Part shown: positions 25,671 to 36,774 of the stretch, piece after piece
Layout: the number at the start of each line of letters is the position of its first letter
Numbering within the stretch: the stretch's first letter is position 1
From: Leptospira perolatii
GTDB taxonomy: Bacteria > Spirochaetota > Leptospiria > Leptospirales > Leptospiraceae
NCBI RefSeq assembly: GCF_002811875.1
Contig: NZ_NPDZ01000007.1
Coordinates: 156,056-220,055 of the forward strand
Length of the DNA: 64,000 nt
Direction of reading: 5' to 3'
Position numbers and translations under genes: made by a program
Notes under the pieces: generated by a model
The model's input: only the letters and a program-made list of their open reading frames with translations
What the model was told of the DNA's origin: nothing
Database searches by the model: none

Positions 25671-28091
25671 ATGTTTCCTTTCGGTTCCTTCTTGGAAAAC
25701 GGAATGGCCTGGATTACCGACACTCTTACGAAGGTTCGGCCGATTTCCTTTGTCCGAAAGTTCCAAGTAACTCTGACGATCATTACACTTCTTGTAGTGA
25801 CTTGGATGCTCGCGATCCCTTTCTTCGGGCAGGATAAAATAGATCTATCTCCTGAAGGTGCGTATTCAGAGGGAAAAACTTCGGTCGAGAAAATCATCTC
25901 TACGAAAGATATCGTCTACGAGGACGAAGAGAAGACAAAGGCCAAGAAGCTGCAAGCTTATCAATCTGCTCCTTTCTATTTCGACAGAGATTATACGATT
26001 CTAACGGACACGATTCGACCTGTTCTGCAGGAAGATATGGAACAGTACAGAAATTTCCGTGCGAGTGGAGAGGGAAAAGGGCCAGGCGAATTGGTGGCCC
26101 TGATACCGCGTTGGAAAAATAGATCTAAAGAGGATTTGGAACTCCTACTCAAGGCTCCGTCTCGGGGGAGAGTAAAGGACCTGGTCCAACAATACTCCAA
26201 CCTAGTCGTTTCTTCTTTTTGTGTACTCAGGGATGTTCCACCTGATTACTCTTCAATCCGTACCGGAGAAACAAGGGTCAGGAATTCTGGGATCGGAGCA
26301 AATAAGGAGCCGGTTTCTAGCTTAGAAGGGGGTCTGATCATCCCTCGGATGTACTTGTATAGAGATAATGCCACTGTACTCCTGTTGAATCAAATCGCTT
26401 CTGATAAATTGCCATCGACCGATCCTGCTCTTAGGACAGTGATTCAGAAGTTGGCTCTTACTTACGTATATTCCAATCCGGCTTGTTCCTACAATGATTC
26501 AGAAACAAAGATTCAGAAACAAGTGGCTATGGACCGAGCTGAGCCGATCAACAGTAGGATTACTGCAGGAGAAGTGATAGTAAAATCGGGAGAAATCATC
26601 ACTCCGGAGATTTACAAAAAACTGGCCATCGTAAATAGATACGCTACTCGGGCAAATATCGCATCCATATTTTCCATTTTAGTAATACAGTCGATTTTCG
26701 TTATCATAGTTTATGCTTTCTTAAAGAAGTATAATCCTAAACGTTTGAACGATGTTTCGAGTAACGTGATCGTGTTTACTCTGATTTGGGCGTTAGTTCT
26801 TTGGGCTTATGCAGCTTCCAAGGTGTTTTATAATTTCGAAAATCGTTACGATGCGATCTTCTATTTCACTTTGGTGGTACCGGTCGGAATGGTCTGCCTA
26901 CTGCTCGCGATGATATATGACGAGCAGCTCTCCATTGCTATCGGGTTTTATCTGTCCTTCTTTATTTTCGCGGCCTCGAGATACAATCCGACTTCGTTTA
27001 TCCTTGCCTTTGTAGTTACGATTGTTGCGGCCACTTTCGGACGAAACATGAGAAAGAGGATCGATTTTATTAAAGCTGGTTTGTATATCGCTGCGGTAGA
27101 GATGTTGATTTCTTCTTCTGGATATCTGTTCGATTCTAGATATTATTGGGTGACTGTTCCTTCTGGTTCGGTGTTAAGAGATCTTTGGGAATCTAATATA
27201 TTCAAATTGTATCTGCTCTGTCTAGTGAACGGCTTTGTTGCTTCCACATTGACACAGCTATTACTTCCGATTTACGAATACGTATTCAATATACCGACTC
27301 GTTTCAAGTTGATGGAGCTTGCGGACACAGGTCATCCGCTTTTGCAGGATTTATTGACCAAGGCACCATCGACATATACCCATACGTTTTTAGTTGCGGC
27401 GATGTCGGAAAGGGCCGCACAAAATTTAGGATTAGATTGGTTGCTGACTAGAGTCGGAGTATATTTTCACGATATCGGAAAAATTCCGAACGCAGGATTT
27501 TTTGTGGAAAACCAGCATTTAATCCCTAAGAAAGAAAATATAGATAAGAACAATCCTTCCAAGGCTGCAAAAATAGTCATCGATCACGTGTTAGATGGAA
27601 TAGAGATGGCAAAGAGAGCCAGGTTACCTCGGGAAGTGATAGATTTTATTCCGGAGCATCACGGAACTTCAACGATGGCATTCTTTTATCATAAAGCATT
27701 ATCCGAACTATCTCCTTCTCAAAAAAAGAAGCTGAGGAAAGAAGACTTTCAGTACCCAGGACCTAAACCTCAAAGAAAGGAAACCGCGATCGTAATGCTC
27801 GCAGATAGTTTGGAAGCAGCGAGTCGTTCGCTGGAAGATGTCTCTCCCGAATCTTTGGACGCATTGATCACCAAGATCGTAAATAGTAAACTCGCCGAGA
27901 ACCAATTGGATGATTGTGGATTGACCCTAGGAGATCTAGAGATAGTCAAGGCTTCCTTTAAAGAAGTTCTACAGTCTAGCTTGCATTCTCGTCCTAAATA
28001 TCCTAAGCCGGAGGATACAAAAGCCTTGGAAGAGAAAAAGAAGTCGGCGTTGATCAAGGCGGCAGAAAGAGAGAGGACCAGTCTGGCTTGA
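25671..28091 (+). CDS. Membrane 7TMR-HDED phosphohydrolase, PgpH-like
   Basis: 806 residues. An N-terminal membrane segment (residues 32-48) precedes a large extracytoplasmic domain to about residue 320, then a seven-helix membrane region (about 325-530) and a cytoplasmic HD domain: [30 protein letters not shown] and [17 protein letters not shown] carry the metal-binding His and Asp residues. This architecture is that of PgpH-type cyclic-di-AMP phosphodiesterases. GAGGAG precedes the ATG. The gene overlaps ybeY by four bases; phoH-pgpH-ybeY is a recurrent conserved order in bacteria. Confidence 0.92.
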   Translation: MFPFGSFLENGMAWITDTLTKVRPISFVRKFQVTLTIITLLVVTWMLAIPFFGQDKIDLSPEGAYSEGKTSVEKIISTKDIVYEDEEKTKAKKLQAYQSAPFYFDRDYTILTDTIRPVLQEDMEQYRNFRASGEGKGPGELVALIPRWKNRSKEDLELLLKAPSRGRVKDLVQQYSNLVVSSFCVLRDVPPDYSSIRTGETRVRNSGIGANKEPVSSLEGGLIIPRMYLYRDNATVLLLNQIASDKLPSTDPALRTVIQKLALTYVYSNPACSYNDSETKIQKQVAMDRAEPINSRITAGEVIVKSGEIITPEIYKKLAIVNRYATRANIASIFSILVIQSIFVIIVYAFLKKYNPKRLNDVSSNVIVFTLIWALVLWAYAASKVFYNFENRYDAIFYFTLVVPVGMVCLLLAMIYDEQLSIAIGFYLSFFIFAASRYNPTSFILAFVVTIVAATFGRNMRKRIDFIKAGLYIAAVEMLISSSGYLFDSRYYWVTVPSGSVLRDLWESNIFKLYLLCLVNGFVASTLTQLLLPIYEYVFNIPTRFKLMELADTGHPLLQDLLTKAPSTYTHTFLVAAMSERAAQNLGLDWLLTRVGVYFHDIGKIPNAGFFVENQHLIPKKENIDKNNPSKAAKIVIDHVLDGIEMAKRARLPREVIDFIPEHHGTSTMAFFYHKALSELSPSQKKKLRKEDFQYPGPKPQRKETAIVMLADSLEAASRSLEDVSPESLDALITKIVNSKLAENQLDDCGLTLGDLEIVKASFKEVLQSSLHSRPKYPKPEDTKALEEKKKSALIKAAERERTSLA

Positions 28092-28813
28092 TCGATCTAA
28101 CCTACGACGTACCGCAATATGTGCTCCCTTTCTGGATGGAAGAGAGTCGTCTCATTGAACGGATCGAAAAGCTCACAACATTCGCGTTTCGTAATAAAGT
28201 CTGTTTCTTATCCGTGATGATTGTGGATGACCAAACAATTGCGGAAATCAATCGAGTTCGTCGCGGAAAAAACAAACCTACTGATGTGCTTTCTTTCCCG
28301 CTTTATTTTGATCAAGAACCTTGGATACTTCCACCGGTACCGGGAATAGAGAAGGGCAATCGCAGAAAACGGAGCTCCAATCCAAAACTGGGCGAAAGAG
28401 CAGTCGCCAAATGGGGATTATACGAGACTGGATTTTCACCCGAACGAAGCGGGAAAGATGCTAGACCAGAATTAAACGAATCTTTTTCTAGAACGAATAA
28501 ATCCGAAGATAACGCTTCCTCACCGGAGGGAACTCGAAAAGAGCACGAGAATCTTAACTGGCGCGAGGAGGTTTCGAAGCAAAGCATCTCGGCTTCAGAA
28601 CAAACCTTCTCGCTCGGTGAAATTGTGATTTCTTGGGAAACTACCGTCGCTCAAGCGAAATTTGTAGGTCACTCCGAAGAGGAGGAATTTTTCCGACTTT
28701 TAGTGCACGGGTTCTTACATTTGTTAGGCTACGATCACGAAAGAGGTGCGTCTGACGAAATGCTGATGAAGGAAATGGAAGATCTGTGTCTAACTCTAGT
28801 TCTGGGTCCTTAA
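28088..28813 (+). CDS. ybeY: Endoribonuclease YbeY with a large internal insertion
   Basis: YbeY matures 16S rRNA 3' ends and supports ribosome quality control. The N-terminal part ([29 protein letters not shown]) and the zinc motif [11 protein letters not shown] (His207, His211, His217) are intact. Between LSFPL (about residue 71) and LGEIVIS (176) lies a ~100-residue hydrophilic, charged, low-complexity insertion, where typical family members have about 15; this makes the protein 241 residues instead of about 155. TTG start, GAGAGG upstream, overlap of four bases with the preceding gene. The reading frame is uninterrupted. Confidence 0.93.
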   Translation: MIDLTYDVPQYVLPFWMEESRLIERIEKLTTFAFRNKVCFLSVMIVDDQTIAEINRVRRGKNKPTDVLSFPLYFDQEPWILPPVPGIEKGNRRKRSSNPKLGERAVAKWGLYETGFSPERSGKDARPELNESFSRTNKSEDNASSPEGTRKEHENLNWREEVSKQSISASEQTFSLGEIVISWETTVAQAKFVGHSEEEEFFRLLVHGFLHLLGYDHERGASDEMLMKEMEDLCLTLVLGP

Positions 28814-29568
28814 AGAAAAATACGGGAATCGTAATGGAATCCAGAGTCGTTGGAGAAGGAGACGCTTTCATTCGAATCCTTCCTTCCGAAGGAGAAGTCG
28901 CAAGTTTTAAGATCAAAGGAATTAAGAAAAGTAAAACTAGACCGATCGCCGCCGTGGAACCGGGATCCTTGGTATCCATCGATTACTATTACGTACAAGG
29001 AAAAGACACGTTCAATGTGAAAGAGATAGGCTTGATCCAAAGATTCGATCAGGCGAAACAGGGATATAGTGGGACTGTCCTGGTATCCTATCTCGTGGAA
29101 CTGGTTTCTTCCTTTTTGACTCAGGGGGGCGCTCATCCACAAGAATATAAACTTTTGCTCGCAGCATTGAAAGAACTAGACCAAGACGGTTTTCGGCCTG
29201 TCTTTTTACCTTTCTTTAAATTAAAATTATTGTATGCAGGCGGTTTTCTGTCAAAAGAACTGCAATGCTCGATTTGCGGTAAGGCTTTGGACGAAATGCA
29301 TTCCTGCAGCCTTGAGGAAGATCAGCTAGAAATCGTATGCGGAGAATGCAAGACACCTCAGAAAAACAGGATCGGATTGGTTCGATTTGTGGAAACTTGT
29401 CTAAACAGAAGATACCGAGATTTGAAAGATGGACAGATTTCCCTTGAACTCCTCAGGGACGCGGATAGGCTGAGTAACAAGGCATTGAAACCTTTACTCG
29501 GAAAAAAATTGAAATCGGAAAGTTTGTTATACGAAGTCATGGGGGAAAAGTTTGGACAAATTCTTTAA
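28786..29568 (+). CDS. recO: DNA repair protein RecO
   Basis: 260 residues with an N-terminal OB-fold (NTGIVMESRVVGEGDAFIRI), a helical region (VSYLVELVSSFL) and a C-terminal four-Cys zinc site (CSICGKALDEMHSC, IVCGECK). RecO loads RecA with RecR in recombinational repair. The GTG start overlaps ybeY by 28 bases and is favoured because the conserved opening GIV lies before the alternative ATG at 28834. Confidence 0.92.
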   Translation: MSNSSSGSLKKNTGIVMESRVVGEGDAFIRILPSEGEVASFKIKGIKKSKTRPIAAVEPGSLVSIDYYYVQGKDTFNVKEIGLIQRFDQAKQGYSGTVLVSYLVELVSSFLTQGGAHPQEYKLLLAALKELDQDGFRPVFLPFFKLKLLYAGGFLSKELQCSICGKALDEMHSCSLEEDQLEIVCGECKTPQKNRIGLVRFVETCLNRRYRDLKDGQISLELLRDADRLSNKALKPLLGKKLKSESLLYEVMGEKFGQIL

Positions 29569-29800
29569 GACCTGCTTTTTGCTGCTCTACGCGATCGGAC
29601 TTGTATTCGCGATCGTATTGGAACAGCGTTGGGGAAAGAAGGACCTCCCACAAAAACCTGTATTCGGGGCCGAATCTAAAACTTGTGGAACTGTTGATTG
29701 TATATTGAGAGAAAAGATTGTGGTCTTCAGGTCCTTGGATGCTAGTTGGAAGATCGCTATAAGAAAAGGTCTACTTCCTGCTTGGGGAAAACAAGAATAA
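29552..29800 (+). CDS. Small single-pass membrane protein
   Basis: 82 residues, TTG start inside the recO 3' end, with GGGGGAA upstream. One membrane segment (residues 6-23) and a short basic tail containing a Cys pair (TCGTVDC). No family recognised. Tight overlap with recO and position between recO and argS make it a member of the housekeeping operon. Confidence 0.6.
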   Translation: MDKFFKTCFLLLYAIGLVFAIVLEQRWGKKDLPQKPVFGAESKTCGTVDCILREKIVVFRSLDASWKIAIRKGLLPAWGKQE

Positions 29801-29837
29801 GGACTTCGAAATACAGGGCAAAGATTCAAAACCAAGA

Positions 29838-31598
29838 ATGAAAGAAACGGAAACGATTAAATATACCGTATTGACCGCTTTGAGAGCGGCCATTGAAGAT
29901 TATTGTAAAAAAGAAAAACCTGACTTGGATCCTAGTTCGCTGAAGATTCGAATCGAATATTCGCGCGAAGAATCATTTGGAGATTATTCTACTTCTTTCG
30001 CCCTGGAAAATTCCAAGCTTCTCGGAAAAAAACCGATGGAATCCGCCCAATCTCTGGTTGGGCTACTGCAATCAAAAACGGATCTTTTTGAAAAGGTGGA
30101 CTGCACTCCTCCAGGATTTGTGAACTTTAGAATTTCACCAAAGTATCTGATCCAGGTATTGGAGAAAACGGTTCTAAAAGGGGAATCGTTTCCTCAAGTC
30201 GCCGATCCTTTGAAAATCAATCTAGAGTTTGTCAGCGCAAATCCGACCGGTCCATTAAACATAGTATCCGCAAGAGCAGCAGCCACCGGAGATGCACTCG
30301 CGAATTTACTGAAAGCAGTCGGACACAAAGTAGAAAAGGAATTCTATGTAAACGACTACGGGAACCAAGTATTTTTACTCGGAGTATCGACTCTGGTCAG
30401 GATTCGGGAAAAATTAGGTGAATCGTTTAGCGTCCAGGAAAATGAAGATGGAACTTCGATAGATCTATTGCTCGAAAAAAATACGATTCCTTCGGAAGGT
30501 TATAGAGGAGAGTATTTAAAGGAAATTGCAAATACTCTGTTGGATGATTCTAAGACTTCGCTCGAGATTCAAGATTTGCTAAAGGAAAAAAAATACAAAG
30601 AACTCGCGGAGAAATGTTCCAAGTGGGCCGTTGAGTCTAACCTGAAATGGCAAAGAAAAGATCTGGATCTGTTCGGAGTCGGCTTTGATCGCTTTTATAG
30701 TGAAACTACACTACACGATGCCGGAAAGGTCGTCGGAGTATTAGAAGATCTTAAAAAATCAAAAAAGATCTTGGAAGAAGACGGAAAGCTACTTTTTAAA
30801 TCCGAAGAATACGGAGACGATAAAAATAGGGTCGTAATGAGAGAAGACGGGCGTCCTACCTATCTGCTTTCTGATATTGCCTACCACCAAGACAAGATAC
30901 ACAGAGGATACGACAAAATCGTGGATATCTGGGGCCCTGATCACCACGGTTATATCGCGCGCTTGTCCGGTGCTGTGCAAGCATTAGGTTTTCCTAAAGA
31001 AAGTTTTCAAGTGATTATCGCCCAACAAGTCAATCTGCTCATGGCCGGACAAAAAGTGAAAATGAGCAAGCGTGCCGGAGAATTTCAGACCATGGAGGAT
31101 CTACTCGGATTCCTCGGTAAAAGCGGCAAAGATGTAGGAAGATACTTTTTTGTAATGAGGTCCTTGGATTCTCCTTTGGATTTCGATCTGGATCTCGCTA
31201 AAGATGAATCGGAAAAAAATCCGGTCTTTTATCTTCAATATGCACACGCAAGGGTGTGTTCCATTTTTAGGGAAGTAGGGGACCAATCGAGCGCTTCCGC
31301 TTTAGAGAAGTTGGAGCTTACAGAAGAAAGAAAAAGACTCCTATTTTGGTTGGCGAGATTTCCAGAGGAGGTCCTCGACGCAGCGAATAGCCTCGAAGCA
31401 CATCGCTTGACGAACTACTTGCAGAATCTTGCAAGAAGTTTTACTCAATTCTATATCGCAAAGAATAATAGATTAAAAGATTCTGATACGGAAACGAGAC
31501 TGGCTTTAGCTCGGATTTGCCAATCCGTAAAGGAAGTTCTATTTTTGGGACTACAACTCTTGGGTGTAACCGCGCCGGAACGGATGGAAAAAACATGA
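29838..31598 (+). CDS. argS: Arginyl-tRNA synthetase with a degenerate HIGH motif
   Basis: 586 residues, full length: N-terminal Add-1 domain (to about residue 110), Rossmann fold, KMSKS loop [10 protein letters not shown] (408-411) and C-terminal DALR anticodon domain ([13 protein letters not shown], then [14 protein letters not shown]). The class I ATP-site motif expected as PLHVGHAR reads PLNIVSAR: both histidines of the HIGH tetrad are replaced (Asn141, Ser144), as is its glycine. Surrounding segments ([14 protein letters not shown]) are conserved. This is either a lineage-specific variant or a reduced enzyme. It overlaps cinA by four bases. Confidence 0.93.
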   Translation: MKETETIKYTVLTALRAAIEDYCKKEKPDLDPSSLKIRIEYSREESFGDYSTSFALENSKLLGKKPMESAQSLVGLLQSKTDLFEKVDCTPPGFVNFRISPKYLIQVLEKTVLKGESFPQVADPLKINLEFVSANPTGPLNIVSARAAATGDALANLLKAVGHKVEKEFYVNDYGNQVFLLGVSTLVRIREKLGESFSVQENEDGTSIDLLLEKNTIPSEGYRGEYLKEIANTLLDDSKTSLEIQDLLKEKKYKELAEKCSKWAVESNLKWQRKDLDLFGVGFDRFYSETTLHDAGKVVGVLEDLKKSKKILEEDGKLLFKSEEYGDDKNRVVMREDGRPTYLLSDIAYHQDKIHRGYDKIVDIWGPDHHGYIARLSGAVQALGFPKESFQVIIAQQVNLLMAGQKVKMSKRAGEFQTMEDLLGFLGKSGKDVGRYFFVMRSLDSPLDFDLDLAKDESEKNPVFYLQYAHARVCSIFREVGDQSSASALEKLELTEERKRLLFWLARFPEEVLDAANSLEAHRLTNYLQNLARSFTQFYIAKNNRLKDSDTETRLALARICQSVKEVLFLGLQLLGVTAPERMEKT

Positions 31599-32854
31599 GT
31601 TCCAATCCTCGGATCACAGTCGTTTCCACGGGATCCGAACTGACGAGTGGTCGAAGTTACGACACGAATTCTGCCTGGATCGCAAACGAATTATTTGGCC
31701 TAGGATTTTCTGTAGAAAAGTTTATCGTATTGCCGGATGATCCGGTTTTGATTCGGAAAGAATTGGAGTCCTGCTTTGCGGGTGCAAGCGCGGAGAATCC
31801 CGTACTCATCGTTATGACGGGCGGACTCGGTCCTACTGAAGATGATTTCACTTTAGAAATTGTTTGCGAGTTGACGGATTCGGTTCCGGTTAGAGACGAA
31901 AAAGCATATTCCAGATTACAAGCTCTCTATCGACTTAGAGGAAGAAGCTTTGAAGAGGCGTTGACGACCGCGATTCGACAAGTATCGATTCCTTCCAAAG
32001 CAAAAGTTTTGGAGAACAAGGTCGGGATTGCCCCCGGTTTTTGGTCTGAGGTTCGACCTGGAGCCTACCTTGCCTGCATGCCAGGAGTTCCTGCTGAAAT
32101 GACGGAAATGTTCCGGAAGGAACTCTCTCCAAAAATATCGGAGACTTTTCGATCCCAGGAATTAACTTCAGATTTTAGATTTATCTGGGGAATGAGTGAA
32201 TCTCTATTTCAAAGCGAATTCATTTCAAACAGTTCTATGATTAAGGAAGGTAAAGCGATATGGGGAGTGGCCGCTAAAAGGGGATACATTCGGGTCACAT
32301 ACCAATCGCCTAACCGTGATATTGTTTCTCAGCTGATTTCGGAGACTGAGGGAAAATACAAAGAACTTTGCACCGGAGATGTTTTCGAAGAATTACCTGC
32401 GTTGCTTCTAAAGCATAAACTGACTTTGGGAACTGCGGAAAGTTGCACAGGAGGATTGGTCGCAAAGCTTTTAACGGATCGGGCTGGTTCGTCTGACTAC
32501 TTTATGGGATCCGTTGTCTCTTATTCGAATTCATTAAAGGAAGCGATCTTAGGAGTAAAATCTTCTAGCCTGGAGAGCTTCGGTGCAGTCAGCGAAGAAG
32601 TAGCTAAGGAAATGGCCGAAAACGCGGTCAATGTATTGGGCACGGATTTAGCGATCAGTCTCACTGGGATAGCAGGGCCTGGAGGAGGAACTCAGACCAA
32701 AAAAGTCGGTACTTTATACATTGGTGTCCACATAAAAGGAAAGGGGACCACGGTCAGAGGCTTGTATTTTCCGTTTTCTAGAGAGAGTTTTCGGGATGCG
32801 GCTGCTACGACTGCTTTGTATTTATTGTATGATCGCTTGAGGAAGGAAGTATGA
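31595..32854 (+). CDS. cinA: CinA-like nicotinamide-nucleotide amidohydrolase
   Basis: 419 residues, starting at the ATG of ATGA that overlaps the argS stop; a longer upstream frame is not needed. The N-terminal MoaB/MogA-like (COG1058) domain has [18 protein letters not shown] and [13 protein letters not shown]. The C-terminal PncC domain has [20 protein letters not shown] and [12 protein letters not shown]. Full-length CinA proteins recycle nicotinamide nucleotides from NAD breakdown. The stop overlaps the next gene by four bases. Confidence 0.93.
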   Translation: MSSNPRITVVSTGSELTSGRSYDTNSAWIANELFGLGFSVEKFIVLPDDPVLIRKELESCFAGASAENPVLIVMTGGLGPTEDDFTLEIVCELTDSVPVRDEKAYSRLQALYRLRGRSFEEALTTAIRQVSIPSKAKVLENKVGIAPGFWSEVRPGAYLACMPGVPAEMTEMFRKELSPKISETFRSQELTSDFRFIWGMSESLFQSEFISNSSMIKEGKAIWGVAAKRGYIRVTYQSPNRDIVSQLISETEGKYKELCTGDVFEELPALLLKHKLTLGTAESCTGGLVAKLLTDRAGSSDYFMGSVVSYSNSLKEAILGVKSSSLESFGAVSEEVAKEMAENAVNVLGTDLAISLTGIAGPGGGTQTKKVGTLYIGVHIKGKGTTVRGLYFPFSRESFRDAAATTALYLLYDRLRKEV

Positions 32855-33945
32855 TCGCTAAAATCATCGGGTTAAGCCTTTTCTTCTTAATCAATTTTTA
32901 TTGTTTTTTGGGAAATCCGTATGAGCCAGCAAGAGGGATTCAAAAAACTTGGGCCTGGAACAAAGAGTCCACCTTGGGAATGTTCGTCGATCCTAGAGTT
33001 TCTTTTGAGCCGGAAAGTATATTAAATGGTTATAAATTAAAGAATTCGTATATTAGAATACCGGAGGGAAGCGCGATTTCGATCGACGACTCTAATCGAA
33101 TCGAGTATCCTTTGATTTCCAAGGGATACCTATCTTATAGAAAGATCGGAGAAACTGTAGAATTTTATTCCCAGGCCGGAGAGGTTTTGTGGACAAAGCA
33201 ATTTAGCAGTTATCCTAGGATTCATCCCGAAGGAAATCTTATACTGTTTTTGGCTGGGGATAATAACCAGGTCTTGGTTTCCGATCTGAACGGCAATCTG
33301 TTAGGCGCCCAGAAATTGGACGGAAGATACTTAACGGATATTGCATATTCTTTGAAAAGCGGCGAAAACAAGGGTGGGGCAGCAGTATTGTTTGCCGGAG
33401 GGGAATTGTTCCTTTTGGACGGGAGCGGTAATCTATTGTTTTCTGGAAAGTTAGGTCTAAAGGAGCCGGTATTTGCAAAGAGTCTAGGGCTTTCAAAGAA
33501 TGGAGAAAGATTAGCAGTCCATTTTTTGAAAGGAAATCGGGACTTCATTCGAGTTTATGATAAGAACGGAAGTGAAATCTCGGAGTGGAACTTAGGACGT
33601 GTCTTGCCTCATAAGATCTATCTTTCGGTTTCTGCCGAAGGAGAGGTAATGGTAGGCTTTCCTGATAAATTGTGCCTCTATGACGATAACGGGAAAATAA
33701 AATTCGAAAAGAAAAGATCCAAGTCCGGTGGAGTGTACCAAACGGTATTTCATTCAGGGAACTATTTTGTAGGGGAAGTAGATAACGTTTTCTATTTCCT
33801 TGATGGAGACGGGGTCTTGCTCGATTCTGAAACTTTCCCGGCTTCCGAAAAGCCAATGAGATTTTTTCATGCACCGGAAAAGAGCGGTGCATTTTTAGAA
33901 AGTTCAAAAGAGATCATTCTTTTCCGGGAATTGGACCGAAACTAG
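32851..33945 (+). CDS. Exported protein with beta-propeller-like repeats
   Basis: 364 residues, ATG overlapping the cinA stop. A hydrophobic signal segment (residues 3-18) ends in NFYCFLG, possibly a weak lipobox. The rest is a series of short beta-strand repeats of the form 'VLVSDLNGNLLG', 'LFLLDGSGNLLF', 'IRVYDKNGSEISEW', 'LCLYDDNGKIKF', 'YFLDGDGVLLD', suggesting a WD40/PQQ-like propeller in the periplasm. No family assigned. Last gene of the long operon that begins at rpsF. Confidence 0.7.
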   Translation: MIAKIIGLSLFFLINFYCFLGNPYEPARGIQKTWAWNKESTLGMFVDPRVSFEPESILNGYKLKNSYIRIPEGSAISIDDSNRIEYPLISKGYLSYRKIGETVEFYSQAGEVLWTKQFSSYPRIHPEGNLILFLAGDNNQVLVSDLNGNLLGAQKLDGRYLTDIAYSLKSGENKGGAAVLFAGGELFLLDGSGNLLFSGKLGLKEPVFAKSLGLSKNGERLAVHFLKGNRDFIRVYDKNGSEISEWNLGRVLPHKIYLSVSAEGEVMVGFPDKLCLYDDNGKIKFEKKRSKSGGVYQTVFHSGNYFVGEVDNVFYFLDGDGVLLDSETFPASEKPMRFFHAPEKSGAFLESSKEIILFRELDRN

Positions 33946-34062
33946 TATCTCTCACTTGCCATAACATTTCTTTTTGTTGATATTAGTCAAATCTACCGAA
34001 AGACGGGAAAGCCGGCTTTTGAGTTGCTTCTCTGGGCTCGCTGCCGGAATTTGAAGGTAGGG

Positions 34063-34080
34063 ATGGCTATAGTCAAATAA
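34063..34080 (+). other. Five-codon upstream reading frame before the copper ATPase
   Basis: ATG GCT ATA GTC AAA TAA (MAIVK) ends one base before the ATPase ATG and is itself preceded by GAAGG. The ATPase start has no site of its own, so ribosomes may terminate here and reinitiate. Whether this is regulatory or incidental cannot be told from sequence. Confidence 0.3.
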
Positions 34081-34081
34081 G

Positions 34082-36199
34082 ATGCAAGAAGAAAAGAAAT
34101 TTAAGAAATTAGAATATGTTTGCCCGATGCATCCCGAAATTCGGAAGGACCAGCCGGGAGATTGTCCGATTTGCGGGATGACCTTAGTTCCTCATGGTAG
34201 GGAAGAATCTACGTTAGAACAAGAAGACTCTCAAATCAGGTCCCTCTTTTTCAAGTTCTTATGGTCTACAATTTTTACGATTCCGGTGTTTCTTTTAGCA
34301 ACATTAGAGATGATGTCTCCTCACTCCAATCTAGTTTTTGGCTACGGGGATTGGGTTCAACTGGTATTTGCCTCAATCGTATTCTGGGGGCCCGGCTTCT
34401 TTTTAACTCAAAAGGGATTCGTTTCTTTCCTTAGAAGAAATCTGAACATGTATAGTTTGATTATGATTGGAGTAGGTTCCGCCTACCTCTTTTCTGTGAT
34501 CTCTTTCTTTTTTTCCGGGTACTTTCCGGATTCTCTAAAATCCCACGGAAAGGTCGCACTCTACTTCGAAGCAGCTTCCGTCATATTGACTCTGGTAATT
34601 CTCGGGGAATTCCTACAGGCTCGCGCGCAAAGAAGAACTGGTGGTGCGATCCAAGCATTACTGGGGCTTTCTCCAAAAACTGCACACCTGATCAAAGACG
34701 GTTCCGAGAAAGAGATACCAATCGAGGAAATTCGAGTCGGAGACAGACTGAGAGTAAAACCTGGAGAGAAAGTACCAATAGACGGGGTGATCGAAGAAGG
34801 CTCTAGTTATGTAGAAGAATCGATGCTCACAGGAGAACCGGTGCCGGTAAAAAGAGAAATCGGGGACAGGGTTTTCGGAGCCACTATTAACCAAACCGGA
34901 AGCTTTGTGCTTCGAGCGGATAAGGTAGGATCTGAAACCGCTTTATCACAGATTATTCATATGGTCGAGGAAGCTCAGAGAAGTCGAGCGCCTATCCAAG
35001 GTTTGGCGGACAGGGTTGCAGGTTGGTTAGTTCCTGTAGTGATTTTGATCGCGGTGATTACTTTCTTTTCCTGGTTTTTCTTCGGTCCTGATCCTTCTCT
35101 CTCTTATGCAATTTTGAATTCTCTATCGGTGTTAATCATCGCGTGCCCTTGCGCTCTTGGACTTGCTACTCCAATATCGGTTATGGTCGGAGTGGGGATC
35201 GGAGCTCAAAATGGGATCTTGATTCGAAACGCAGAGGCCCTGGAAAAGACTGAGAAAGGTACGATTCTTTTTACGGATAAAACCGGAACCTTGACGGAAG
35301 GTAGACCGGGAGTAACGGATATTTTTCCTGAGGAGGAAGAAATACTAAGAGTAGCCTGTTCATTGGAGTCCAGGAGCGAGCACCCGATCGCAAAGGCAAT
35401 TGTTCGAAAAGCATATGAATCTAAATTACAAATTCCTGAATTAACCGAGTTTGCCTCTTTAACCGGAAACGGAGTCAAAGGAAAAATCGGATCCGAAGAA
35501 GTGTTTATAGGAAAAAAGACCGGATGGAAGATCGCAACCTTTCCTAAAAACATTGAGGAGAAAGAAAACGAATTTCTCGCTCAAGGAAAGACAGTCATTT
35601 GGGTCGCAAACCAAGAAAAATGGCTGGGTATCATCGCGGTCACAGATCCGATCAAACAGACTACCCCAAAAGCAGTTTCTAATATCCAGTCTTTCGGAAT
35701 TCGAATTGTGATGCTAACCGGAGATTCCAAAGTATCTGCGGAAAAAGTAGGATCTCAGATCGGAATTACAGAAATCTCTTCCGAGTTGAGTCCGGAAGGG
35801 AAAAGACAAATCGTTAAGAACGCCAAAGGACCGAAGGAAGTCCTACTCGTTGCTGGGGACGGAATTAACGATGCTCCTGCATTATCTCTGGCCGATGTAG
35901 GAATTGCGATGGGTTCAGGAACCGAGATCGCGATCCAAAGTGCATCTATTACTTTAGTGAAAGGTGATCTTTTGGGGATTTCCAAGGCGATTCAACTCAG
36001 CAAAGAAACGATGAAAAACATTCGTTGGAATCTTTTCTTTTCCTTCGCTTACAACTTTCTAGGGATCCCGATCGCTGCCGGTTTATTGTATCCTTTTTTC
36101 GGGATATTACTTTCTCCTATGATCGCGGGAGCAGCTATGAGCTTAAGTTCCTTTTCCGTAGTCATGAATGCTTTGAGACTTAGAAATGCAAAACTCTGA
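34082..36199 (+). CDS. copA: Copper-translocating P1B-type ATPase
   Basis: 705 residues. An N-terminal heavy-metal-binding domain ([20 protein letters not shown]) replaces the usual CxxC ferredoxin-like MBD. The membrane core has CPC in [15 protein letters not shown], the phosphorylation site DKTGTLTEG, the HP motif (SEHPIAKAI), the hinge [20 protein letters not shown] and a C-terminal YNxxG (YNFLG) and MxxSS (MSLSS) typical of Cu(+) exporters. It exports cytosolic Cu(+)/Ag(+). It opens the metal island, upstream of a CusCBA-like pump. Confidence 0.92.
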   Translation: MQEEKKFKKLEYVCPMHPEIRKDQPGDCPICGMTLVPHGREESTLEQEDSQIRSLFFKFLWSTIFTIPVFLLATLEMMSPHSNLVFGYGDWVQLVFASIVFWGPGFFLTQKGFVSFLRRNLNMYSLIMIGVGSAYLFSVISFFFSGYFPDSLKSHGKVALYFEAASVILTLVILGEFLQARAQRRTGGAIQALLGLSPKTAHLIKDGSEKEIPIEEIRVGDRLRVKPGEKVPIDGVIEEGSSYVEESMLTGEPVPVKREIGDRVFGATINQTGSFVLRADKVGSETALSQIIHMVEEAQRSRAPIQGLADRVAGWLVPVVILIAVITFFSWFFFGPDPSLSYAILNSLSVLIIACPCALGLATPISVMVGVGIGAQNGILIRNAEALEKTEKGTILFTDKTGTLTEGRPGVTDIFPEEEEILRVACSLESRSEHPIAKAIVRKAYESKLQIPELTEFASLTGNGVKGKIGSEEVFIGKKTGWKIATFPKNIEEKENEFLAQGKTVIWVANQEKWLGIIAVTDPIKQTTPKAVSNIQSFGIRIVMLTGDSKVSAEKVGSQIGITEISSELSPEGKRQIVKNAKGPKEVLLVAGDGINDAPALSLADVGIAMGSGTEIAIQSASITLVKGDLLGISKAIQLSKETMKNIRWNLFFSFAYNFLGIPIAAGLLYPFFGILLSPMIAGAAMSLSSFSVVMNALRLRNAKL

Positions 36200-36298
36200 A
36201 AGACTATGGCATATGCTTGGGGAATAGAACGACTGGTTTACCAGGCTTACTCTTTTTCTTGACGTTTTTGAAACTAGGTCGTCTAACAGTATAAGGAT

Positions 36299-36736
36299 AT
36301 GGTTTCCACATTTCAAAAAGGGGTTAGCATCGTTACGGCATTGGGATTCGCCGTATTCATAGGTTGCACCACTTTTGGCGGCAAAATAGAGACCTGTCCG
36401 ATCGGAGTCTCCATCGGGATTTCTGAGAATACCGCTTCCTCCGCGGAAAACTTGCCTCCTTGTCACAAATCGAATCCGGAAGAATCCAGCCAAAAAACTC
36501 CGGAAAAGTCGGACTCTTGCTGCACCAAGACCGCAGATTCGATTTTATCCACCGAAATTTCCAAGGTTTCGCACCAGATCGATTCAGTTACTTTAGAAAA
36601 TCTTTCGGTATTCGAAGCGACTGCGAATAGAGACCTAGTCGTTAATCAAAGAAATTTAATATTCCAATCCGAAATACAATTTTCGCGATCTAAAAACCTT
36701 CCTACCAATATCCTATTACAAGTATTTTTAATTTAG
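36299..36736 (+). CDS. Cys-rich lipoprotein of the metal-efflux island
   Basis: 145 residues with a lipoprotein signal (FIGC). The mature part has further cysteines in a run (ETCP, PPCHKSN, SDSCCTKT) that would suit periplasmic metal binding. ATAAGGAT precedes the ATG. It lies between the Cu-ATPase and the RND pump genes, so a role in metal buffering or sensing is likely by context; I recognise no family. Confidence 0.65.
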   Translation: MVSTFQKGVSIVTALGFAVFIGCTTFGGKIETCPIGVSIGISENTASSAENLPPCHKSNPEESSQKTPEKSDSCCTKTADSILSTEISKVSHQIDSVTLENLSVFEATANRDLVVNQRNLIFQSEIQFSRSKNLPTNILLQVFLI

Positions 36737-36774
36737 AAAAGATTCATTTTTTCCCAACGAATTAAGGAGAAATT

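Noticed and set aside
36268..36295. TTGAAA-16-TATAAG promoter before the Cys-rich lipoprotein
   Set aside because: The -10 box would lie three bases before the start codon, and the AAGG within it serves as the ribosome-binding site.
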